From Nonomuraea sp. SYSU D8015 (lineage in GTDB: Bacteria > Actinomycetota > Actinomycetes > Streptosporangiales > Streptosporangiaceae), in NCBI RefSeq assembly GCF_008065375.1, contig NZ_VJYI01000002.1, positions 868,001-932,000 on the forward strand: a stretch of 64,000 nt of DNA, read 5' to 3'. This document shows positions 57,659 to 64,000 of the stretch, one piece after another. A model generated the notes under the pieces. That model ran no database searches. It was not told where the DNA came from and was given only the letters and a program-made list of their open reading frames with translations. The translations under genes were made by a program, and so were the position numbers. The first letter of the stretch is position 1; every line of letters starts with the position of its first letter.

Positions 57659-59704
57659 ATGACTGCCCCTGGCCGACGCCGCCCTACTCACGTGCTGGCC
57701 AATGCGCCGTTCAGACGGCTCTGGACGGCCATGTCGGTGTGCAGTCTGGGTGACTGGCTCAACATCCTCGCGCTGACCGCTCTGGCGGCCAACCTCGCCC
57801 CGCAGGACGACTACCGTCTGCAATCCCTGGCCGTCGGCGGCGTCTTCATCGCCAAGATGCTCCCGGCCGTGCTGCTCGGGCCGCTCGCCGGCGTGTTCGC
57901 CGACCGGTTCGACCGGCGGCTGACGATGTTCGCGGCCGACCTGGCCAGGTTCGCCGTGGTGCTGTCCATCCCGTTCGTCGACAGCTATCAGTGGATCATC
58001 ATCGCGACCGTCCTGGTCGAGTGCGTCAACCTGTTCTGGGTCCCGGCCAAGGACGCCACGGTGCCCAACTTGGTGCCGAAGGAGCAGCTGGAGTCGGCCA
58101 ACCGGCTCAACCTGCTGGTCACGTACGGCAGCGCGCCGGTCGCGGCCATGCTGTTCGCGGCGCTGTCCGTGGTCGGCGATCTGCTCAAGGGCCTCGTGCC
58201 GGTCCTGGCCGACCGCGACGGCACCGGGCTCGCGCTCGTCGTCAACGCCTGCGCCTACCTCGTGTCGGCGTTCCTGATCTTCACGTTGCGCGACATCCCC
58301 AAGCGGGACGGCACGATCTCCACGCCCTCCGTGCTCAAGCAGATCGTCGAGGGCTGGCGGTTCGTCGGCGGCAACCGGATGGTGCGGGGCCTGATCATCG
58401 GCATGCTGGGGGCGTTCGCCGCCGGCGGGGCCGTGGTGGGCGTGGCGAGGATCTACGTGGGCACGCTCGGGGGCGGCGACGCGGCGTACGGCGTCGTGTT
58501 CGCCGCCGTCTTCGTCGGCATGGCGCTGGGCATGTTCTTCGGGCTCCGGCTGCTGCGCGAGCTGTCCCGGCGTCGGCTGTTCGGGCTGGCGATCACGGTC
58601 GCCGGCCTGGTGCTGGTGGCGATCGCGCTGGTGCACAACCTGGTGATCGTGGTCATGCTGACCGTCCTGCTCGGCGGCTGCGCGGGGATCGCCTGGATCA
58701 TCGGCTACACGCTGATCGGCCTGGAGGTCGAGGACGGGCTGCGGGGCCGTACGTTCTCGTTCCTGCAGTCGACGGCACGTGTGACGCTGCTGCTGGTGGT
58801 CGCCGTGGCCAGCCCTCTGGCGGCGCTGTTCGGCTCGCATGAGCTGGCCCTGGGCACCTTCGGTTACCAGTTCGACGGGGCCAACCTGGTGCTGGTGATC
58901 GGCGGGGTGCTCGCCATGACCGTCGGTCTGCTCGCCCTGCGCCACATGGACGACAGGAAGGGCGTCCCTCTGGCGGCCGACCTCATCGCGGCGGTGCGCG
59001 GCGAGCGGTTCCCGACCGAGGCGGCCGAGCACGTGCCGGGGCTGTTCGTGGCGTTCGAGGGCGGCGAGGGGTCGGGCAAGACGACCCAGTCCCGGCTGAT
59101 CGCGATCTGGCTGCGCGACCAGGGATACGACGTCGTGCAGACGCGCGAGCCGGGCTCGACCAAGGTCGGCATGCGGCTGCGGGCCATCCTGCTCGACGCG
59201 GCCGAGCGCGGGCTGTCGGCACGCTCTGAGGCGCTGCTGTACGCCGCCGACCGTGCCGAGCACGTCGAGAAGGTGATCAGGCCGGCGCTCTACCGCGGCT
59301 CACTGGTGATCACTGACCGCTACGTGGACTCCTCGCTGGCCTACCAGGGCGCCGGGCGGGCGCTCGACCCCGAGGACGTGTCCAAGATCAACGCATGGGC
59401 CACGGGCGGGCTGGTGCCGCATCTGACCGTGCTCATCGACACGCCGCCCCAGGTGGGGCTGACCCGGCTGGGCGGGGCGGTGGACCGGATCGAGGCCGAG
59501 CCGCTGGAGTTCCATGAGCGGGTGCGCAGGGAGTTCCGCGCGCTGGCGGCCGCCGCGCCCGAGCGCTACCTGGTGGTGGACGGCACTCAGCCGCTCGAGG
59601 CGATCACCCGGCAGATCCAGGACCGCATCCGCGACCTGCTGCCCGATCCGGTGCCGCACGAGTCGGAGGACGCCACGGGCACGATGCCGGCCATCCGCGA
59701 CTGA
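57659..59704 (+). CDS. tmk: MFS-like membrane domain fused to thymidylate kinase
   Basis: 681 aa. Residues about 15-430 form a 12-helix MFS domain (FRRLWTAMSVCSLGDWLNIL, GVFADRFDRR). Residues about 455-665 are a complete dTMP kinase: P-loop FEGGEGSGKTTQ, REPGSTKVG, and DRYVDSSLAYQGAGR with the DR(Y) signature. Thymidylate kinase phosphorylates dTMP to dTDP for DNA synthesis. Fusion to a transporter-like domain is found in a subset of actinobacteria; its purpose is unknown. topA upstream and holB downstream are the usual tmk neighbours, so this is very likely the housekeeping enzyme. Confidence 0.95.
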   Translation: MTAPGRRRPTHVLANAPFRRLWTAMSVCSLGDWLNILALTALAANLAPQDDYRLQSLAVGGVFIAKMLPAVLLGPLAGVFADRFDRRLTMFAADLARFAVVLSIPFVDSYQWIIIATVLVECVNLFWVPAKDATVPNLVPKEQLESANRLNLLVTYGSAPVAAMLFAALSVVGDLLKGLVPVLADRDGTGLALVVNACAYLVSAFLIFTLRDIPKRDGTISTPSVLKQIVEGWRFVGGNRMVRGLIIGMLGAFAAGGAVVGVARIYVGTLGGGDAAYGVVFAAVFVGMALGMFFGLRLLRELSRRRLFGLAITVAGLVLVAIALVHNLVIVVMLTVLLGGCAGIAWIIGYTLIGLEVEDGLRGRTFSFLQSTARVTLLLVVAVASPLAALFGSHELALGTFGYQFDGANLVLVIGGVLAMTVGLLALRHMDDRKGVPLAADLIAAVRGERFPTEAAEHVPGLFVAFEGGEGSGKTTQSRLIAIWLRDQGYDVVQTREPGSTKVGMRLRAILLDAAERGLSARSEALLYAADRAEHVEKVIRPALYRGSLVITDRYVDSSLAYQGAGRALDPEDVSKINAWATGGLVPHLTVLIDTPPQVGLTRLGGAVDRIEAEPLEFHERVRREFRALAAAAPERYLVVDGTQPLEAITRQIQDRIRDLLPDPVPHESEDATGTMPAIRD

Positions 59705-60057
59705 ACGCGGGCCCGTGCCTGCCGCTCGGTCATTGCGTGTGCGGCCGCGCGCGCCGACGTGCAACTAGCCTCTTCGTCCGGCGAGCCGGGCGGACCGTGG
59801 CTGAGAACCGCATTATCGGGGCCTGACTCCGCATCCCTGGAGGGAGTGCGGCTCTTGGGCCACAGCCCCGCCGGACGCTGTCCCGTTGGTGCGGACACCA
59901 TAGGGGCGGGGCCAGGCGCCAGTCGGACACCCGGCTGTGACTGAACATCACCATGTGGCTACCTTTAGTCGCAGGCGGTCGGCTCAGAGAACCAAAGTTC
60001 TTCGGGTGACCACAGGTTCGCATCGCGAGCGCCGGCGACAGTTCATACCCTTACGAC
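59705..60057. other. Spacer between tmk and holB
   Basis: 353 bp without a supported gene. It contains the hairpin at 59829-59851. The holB promoter should lie near 59950-60050, where the sequence is relatively AT-rich. Confidence 0.5.
59829..59851 (+). terminator. Compact hairpin between tmk and holB
   Basis: CCGCA-TCCC and GGGA-G-TGCGG pair across a TGGA loop, leaving one bulged G. It is about 125 bp after the tmk stop and could end that transcript. No T-run follows. Confidence 0.45.
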
Positions 60058-61230
60058 GTGACGGTTTTCGATGACCTCGTCGGGCAGGACAATGCGATCG
60101 CCGTGCTCTCTCGGGCCGCGGCGGCCGCCAGAGAGGTCGTCGAGGGCGGGCGTGGCGCGGGCATGACCCATGCCTGGCTGTTCACCGGCCCGCCCGGCTC
60201 CGGACGTGAGTACGCAGCCCGCGCCTTCGCCGCGGCGCTGCTGTGCCCCGACGGCGGCTGCGGCCACTGCGACCAGTGCCATCAGGTGCTCATCGGCTCA
60301 CACCCCGACCTGGAGTCCGTACGCCCGGAGGGCCTGTCCTACAGCGTCAAGCAGACCCGCGAGCTCATCCTGCGCGCGGCCGGGGCGCCCACGCAGGGCC
60401 GGTGGCGGGTGATCCTTTTCGAGGACGCCGACCGGGCCACGGAGTCGGCCGCGAACGCCCTGCTCAAGGCCATCGAGGAGCCGCCTCCCCGTACGGTGTG
60501 GCTGTTGTGCGCACCCGCCCCCGACGACCTCATGATCACCATCAGGTCGCGCTGCCGGCTGGTCACCCTGACCACTCCGAGCACGGAGGCGGTGGCCCAT
60601 GTGCTGGCCACGCGCGACAGCGTGCCCTGGGAGACGGCCACGTTCGCCGCCAGGGCCGCTCAGGGACACCTGAGCAGGGCGCGGGCGCTGGCCCTCGACG
60701 AGGGTGCCAGACAGCGCCGCGAGGCCGTGCTGAGCATCCCACGCACGCTCACGGGTGTGGGCGAGTGCGTGTCCGCGGCCGAGCGCCTGGTGAAGACGGC
60801 GGAGGAGGAGGCGGCCGCGGCCACGGCCGCGCTCAACGAGAACGAGACCGCCGAGCTGCGCAAGCTCTACGGCGAGGGCTCCACGGGCAAGGGGCTCAAT
60901 CGGGGCCTGGTGCGAGGCGGGGCCGGCGCGCTGAAGGAGTTGGAGGACCGGCAGAAGTCGCGGGCCACGCGGATCAAGCGCGACTCGCTGGACTCGGCGT
61001 TGCTGGAGCTGGTGTCGTTCTATCGGGACGTCCTGGCCATGCAGCTCGGGGCTTCGGTCGAGCTGGCCAACGACGACATCCGCTTCGATCTCGATCAGCT
61101 GGCCAAACGGTCGACACCAGAAGAAACGCTGCGGCGGATCGATGCGATCATGCAGTGCAGGGAACGGTTGGCGGCCAACGTCAACCCGCAGATCGCGGTC
61201 GAGGCGATGATGCTGGCGTTGCGCGGCTGA
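60058..61230 (+). CDS. holB: DNA polymerase III subunit delta-prime
   Basis: 390 aa. The clamp-loader ATPase-like fold starts FDDLVGQDNAIAVLSRA. A degenerate P-loop, GPPGSGREYAAR, lacks the catalytic Lys, as expected for the non-hydrolysing delta-prime. A zinc site follows (CGHCDQCH plus an earlier Cys), then LFEDADRATESAANALLKAIEEPP and the SRC motif IRSRCRLV, the arginine finger that acts on the neighbouring DnaX subunit. The C-terminal collar domain covers about 230-385. GTG start. The position after tmk is conserved in bacteria. Confidence 0.95.
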   Translation: MTVFDDLVGQDNAIAVLSRAAAAAREVVEGGRGAGMTHAWLFTGPPGSGREYAARAFAAALLCPDGGCGHCDQCHQVLIGSHPDLESVRPEGLSYSVKQTRELILRAAGAPTQGRWRVILFEDADRATESAANALLKAIEEPPPRTVWLLCAPAPDDLMITIRSRCRLVTLTTPSTEAVAHVLATRDSVPWETATFAARAAQGHLSRARALALDEGARQRREAVLSIPRTLTGVGECVSAAERLVKTAEEEAAAATAALNENETAELRKLYGEGSTGKGLNRGLVRGGAGALKELEDRQKSRATRIKRDSLDSALLELVSFYRDVLAMQLGASVELANDDIRFDLDQLAKRSTPEETLRRIDAIMQCRERLAANVNPQIAVEAMMLALRG

Positions 61231-61255
61231 CCTCGGCAGACAGGCGGAAGGGCTC

Positions 61256-62245
61256 GTGAACAGGGTGGTCAAGGACGGCGGAGTGCCGAAGGCCGGCGTG
61301 CGTTCCCGGCGGCCGTGGTTATGGAGCGGGACGGCGGCCTGCGTGGTGGGGCTCTCGGCGTCGGTCGTCGTGGCCGGACCGGACCCCGCGGTGGCCGCCA
61401 CGGCCCCTCCGGTGTCCGCGGCGGAGAGCCGGGCCGATGACGAGCGGGAGATCGTGGTCTTCCTGTGCACGCCGGCCTCGTACGGCTGCCGCAAGCGGGC
61501 CGCCACCGAGAAACAGAAGCAGGCGCTCCACACATATCTGGAGGCCATGCCGGAGTCGGCCGGAGTCCAGTTCCTCGACCGCACCGCCATGTACAAGAAC
61601 TTCCGCCGCTACTTCGCCGCCAACCGGCCGCTGCTGAAGGCGGTCAAGGCCAAGGACCTGCCCGAGTCGTTCCACCTGCGGGTGAAGCAAGGGACCGACC
61701 GGGACAAGGTGGTAGTTGCCCTTCTAGACCGGCCCGGTGTGGGCGCCGTCGAGGACTTGGCCGAGGTCTATGGCGACCTTTCGCCCATGTGGTCGGACTG
61801 GGACGCGAGCATCTTCCTCTGCGTGGCAGGCTCGGAAATGCCTGCCTGCACGTCCGGCCGAGGCAGGGCGAGCAAGAAGGCGGCGACGTTCCGTGAGAAG
61901 AAGCCGATCGTCGCGACGCTCGACGGGGATCCTGCGGTCATGTCGTACGTCTTCGAGGACCAGAAGACGGCGTATCGGAATTTCGTCGAGGACCAGTCCC
62001 ACAACAAGGAACTCGTCGCCGCCGTCAAGGTCACGGACATGCCGGAGTCGTACCGGCTGACGCTGCGGCACGAGGCCGATTGGAACACCGTGACCGGCAG
62101 GCTGGCGCGGATGCCGGGCGTGGGCCAGGTGCACAACCGGAGATGCTCCGAGACCAAGGTGAAGCTGGTCGCGGAATACGGGTTCAGCGACGTGCCCGGC
62201 ACCGGCGCCCTCGAGCGCAAGGCCTGCAGGCCGGGCGCGGGATAG
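61256..62245 (+). CDS. Exported protein with two FtsX-type extracellular domains (A)
   Basis: 329 aa. A basic N-terminus and one hydrophobic segment (about 22-48) act as signal peptide or anchor. Two FtsX_ECD-like domains follow at about 66-170 and 185-297. Each opens with a strand ending FLC and a second Cys 7-9 residues on (C71/C78; C189/C198). Each also contains the pair NF/RYF...NK-type loop and the motif (D)LPESFHL or DMPESYRL; the second has FEDQKTAYRNF. In FtsX this domain binds peptidoglycan hydrolases. Here the four-helix permease part is absent, so the protein cannot itself pair with FtsE. It starts 25 bp after holB with GGAAGGG before the GTG. Confidence 0.8.
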   Translation: MNRVVKDGGVPKAGVRSRRPWLWSGTAACVVGLSASVVVAGPDPAVAATAPPVSAAESRADDEREIVVFLCTPASYGCRKRAATEKQKQALHTYLEAMPESAGVQFLDRTAMYKNFRRYFAANRPLLKAVKAKDLPESFHLRVKQGTDRDKVVVALLDRPGVGAVEDLAEVYGDLSPMWSDWDASIFLCVAGSEMPACTSGRGRASKKAATFREKKPIVATLDGDPAVMSYVFEDQKTAYRNFVEDQSHNKELVAAVKVTDMPESYRLTLRHEADWNTVTGRLARMPGVGQVHNRRCSETKVKLVAEYGFSDVPGTGALERKACRPGAG

Positions 62246-62291
62246 GCGGAATCCAGGCGCCGGCCCGTGGCGGTCGGTGGAAGATGACCCG

Positions 62292-62861
62292 GTGACGGAA
62301 GCAGCAGAGGAGGCCGCCGGGCGTCTCTGTTACGTGGAAGTCGAACTACTCACCCAAGAAGAGGCGCTGACGCGGCAGCGGGTCGACGTGGCGGCGATCT
62401 TCGCCGAGCATCACGTGGGCCTCGTACGGCTCGCTCTGATCATGGTCGGTGATCGGGCGACCGCCGAGGACGTCGTGCAGGAGGCGTTCGCCCGCACCCA
62501 CGCCGGCTGGGGGCGACTGCGCGACGGCGACAAGGCCCTGGCCTATGTGCGTTCGGCGGTGCTCAACGGGTGCCGGTCGGTGCTGCGCAGGCGGGCGACG
62601 GTGTTCCGGCGCGCGGTGCCGTACGAGCCGCCCGTCTGGTCGGCGGAGAGCGCCGCACTCGTGGGGGAGGAGCGGCGCGAGGTGCTGCTCGCCCTGCGGC
62701 GGCTGCCACGCAGGCAGCGCGAGGCGCTGATCCTTCGCTACTACCTCGACCTGACCGACCAGGAGATCGCCGACACCATGGGGATCGGCGCCGGCACGGT
62801 CAGGTCCACGATCGCACGAGGGCTGGCCGCCCTCGGCCGAGCCCTAGGGGAGGGTTCATGA
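62292..62861 (+). CDS. SigE-like ECF sigma factor of the FtsX-domain module
   Basis: 189 aa. Region 2: AIFAEHHVGLVRLALIMVGD and RATAEDVVQEAFARTHAGW. Region 4: LRRLPRRQREALILRYYLDL, then TDQEIADTMGIGAGTVRSTI. The first 35 residues are an acidic extension. The second of two GTG codons is chosen since GGAAG lies 8 nt before it. Its stop overlaps the ATG of the next gene (ATGA), so it is co-translated with a membrane protein bearing FtsX-type domains, which may control it. Confidence 0.92.
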   Translation: MTEAAEEAAGRLCYVEVELLTQEEALTRQRVDVAAIFAEHHVGLVRLALIMVGDRATAEDVVQEAFARTHAGWGRLRDGDKALAYVRSAVLNGCRSVLRRRATVFRRAVPYEPPVWSAESAALVGEERREVLLALRRLPRRQREALILRYYLDLTDQEIADTMGIGAGTVRSTIARGLAALGRALGEGS

Positions 62862-63856
62862 ACAGCCCGGTGGAAGACAGACTGCGCGAAGCCCTCCTCG
62901 AGGCGGGCGCGACGATCGACCCCGGCACGCTCAGGCCGCTGCGTGCGCCGGAGCGGCGGCGGTTCGGAGTGGATTTCCGGCTGGTGGCCGTGGCGGTGGC
63001 CGTGGTGTTCGCGGGGGCGGCGACGGCCGTGGGGCTCGGCGGACATCAGGGCGTGGACCGGGTGGTGGCCACGGATCCTGAGCCGACTCAGAGCGGCGAG
63101 GTGGAGATGGCCGTTTTTCTCTGTACGAAGTCGGCGCCGAAACGGAGCTGCCGGGGAAAGAACGTCACCCGTGACGAAGTGATGGCGATCGAGCGGAAGG
63201 TGACAGGGCTTCCGCAGGTCAAAGAGGTCTTCTTCGTCAACCAGGCGTCGGCATACGCTGAGTTCAGGATCGAGTACGCAGACAACAAGACGCTGCTGGA
63301 TTCGGTCAAGGTCACCGACATGCCGCCGTCGTTCAGGCTGAAGCTGGTGGAAGGAGCCGACCCGCGGAAGGTGGTGCAGGAGCTGGGCGGGATGCCCGGG
63401 ATCCGGAGCGTAGGGGAGAAGGCTCCCACCAAACCCACCCCGTCGTGGAAGGCCCACATCAGCGCCTTCCTCTGCAGCAAGGGATCGGCGATGCCGGCCT
63501 GCCGCGGCAAGGCGGTGACGAATGCCCAGAGGAAGGCCATCAGAGAACTGATCGAGGGCATGCCCGAGGTTCGGTCGTACTTCTTCGAGGACCAGAAGAC
63601 GGCATACGAGAACTTCCGGCACGCGTACAGCGACAACAAGGCGCTTATCGAGGCGACCAGAGTGGAGGACATGCCGGAATCGTTCAGATTGGTGCTCAAG
63701 CGGGAGTCCAAGTGGGCCGAGGTGGTCGGCGAGCTGAAGCGGCAACCAGGGGTGAGCCAGGTCACCTACCACACGTGTCTGGACGTCAAGGCCCAGCTGA
63801 GCGAGCGTTACGGATTGTTCCCGCCGGACAACAAGGTCTGCCCGGCACGCAAGTGA
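62858..63856 (+). CDS. Single-pass membrane protein with two FtsX-type extracellular domains (B)
   Basis: 332 aa. A cytoplasmic N-terminus of about 38 residues (VEDRLREALLEAGATIDPGT, then RPLRAPERRR) resembles the start of membrane proteins encoded after SigE-like sigma factors. One transmembrane helix (about 41-61) and two FtsX_ECD-like domains (about 83-187 and 200-302) follow. Each domain begins VFLC/AFLC with a second Cys 8-9 residues on, and has FVNQASAYAEF or FEDQKTAYENF and DMPPSFRL or DMPESFRL. It is clearly a paralogue of protein A. It lacks permease helices and a zinc anti-sigma motif. The 4-nt overlap with the sigma gene supports a sensor or regulator role. Confidence 0.82.
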   Translation: MNSPVEDRLREALLEAGATIDPGTLRPLRAPERRRFGVDFRLVAVAVAVVFAGAATAVGLGGHQGVDRVVATDPEPTQSGEVEMAVFLCTKSAPKRSCRGKNVTRDEVMAIERKVTGLPQVKEVFFVNQASAYAEFRIEYADNKTLLDSVKVTDMPPSFRLKLVEGADPRKVVQELGGMPGIRSVGEKAPTKPTPSWKAHISAFLCSKGSAMPACRGKAVTNAQRKAIRELIEGMPEVRSYFFEDQKTAYENFRHAYSDNKALIEATRVEDMPESFRLVLKRESKWAEVVGELKRQPGVSQVTYHTCLDVKAQLSERYGLFPPDNKVCPARK

Positions 63857-63967
63857 TCTCGGCCAATATCCCACCCGTCACCCCTGACCTCCATCGCGCA
63901 GACCCACGTAATGTGGCAACGAAGGCCGCAAGAACCCCCTAGGCCGTCAGGAGGCGAGCTCGAGCCC

Positions 63968-64000
63968 ATGGGAATGATCATGGCCGTGAGCTTCACCCGC
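63968..64000 (+). CDS. Possible start of a further gene at the window edge
   Basis: AGGAGG at 63949-63954 is followed by ATG codons in one frame (MGMIMAVSFTR) up to the edge. Only 11 codons are visible, so nothing can be said about the product and the exact start is open. Confidence 0.3.
   Translation, partial: MGMIMAVSFTR

Overview
The window is high-GC actinobacterial DNA. The gene content (an eight-repeat chaplin-like surface protein, Tat-exported hydrolases, ECF sigma factors paired with membrane proteins, an MFS-thymidylate kinase fusion, FtsX-type ectodomain proteins, DUF5703) points to a filamentous soil actinomycete, most likely Streptosporangiaceae (Nonomuraea-like). That placement is inferred from gene families; no rRNA is present.

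Layout. 0-9.6 kb: the end of a sulfite-oxidase-like gene, a two-component system, a Tat-lipoprotein multicopper oxidase with a small membrane partner, a solitary molybdenum hydroxylase carrying an odd in-frame insert, a DUF2795 protein, an RsbW-type ATPase and a secreted beta-helix protein. 9.6-21 kb: an MFS exporter with a divergent Lrp-type regulator, a Tat-exported family 8 polysaccharide lyase, an ECF sigma/membrane pair, a GH10 xylanase, a VOC protein, a divergent enolase and a GT-C-like membrane protein. 20.8-25.8 kb: a formamide/amide cluster (DUF1097, alpha/beta hydrolase, formamidase, FmdB, an AmiC-like sensor without export signal and a divergent MarR regulator) with palindromic operators. 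25.8-29 kb: a membrane Ser/Thr kinase and a secreted beta-propeller.

29-32.1 kb is an arsenic locus: ArsR, an ArsM-acetyltransferase fusion, a second ArsR, an aquaporin and ArsC. 32.1-33.5 kb is a small graveyard of broken genes (DUF418, HD domain, GlxA). 33.5-37.4 kb is a PaoABC-like periplasmic aldehyde oxidase. About 37.4-48.9 kb looks like an eroded mobile-element region ending at tRNA-Leu(GAG). It holds an ISL3 fragment, two truncated tyrosine integrases, a wrecked serine recombinase and a frameshifted gene. Embedded in it is an intact LacI-controlled sugar ABC operon with a GH13 glucosidase.

49-64 kb is core-like: the chaplin-like protein, DUF5703, topA, a metallophosphoesterase with an internal Tat motif, an XRE regulator, MFS-tmk and holB. 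It ends with a three-gene module in which an ECF sigma factor is flanked by two proteins that each carry two FtsX-type extracellular domains but no permease. That module is the strongest candidate for an undescribed system.
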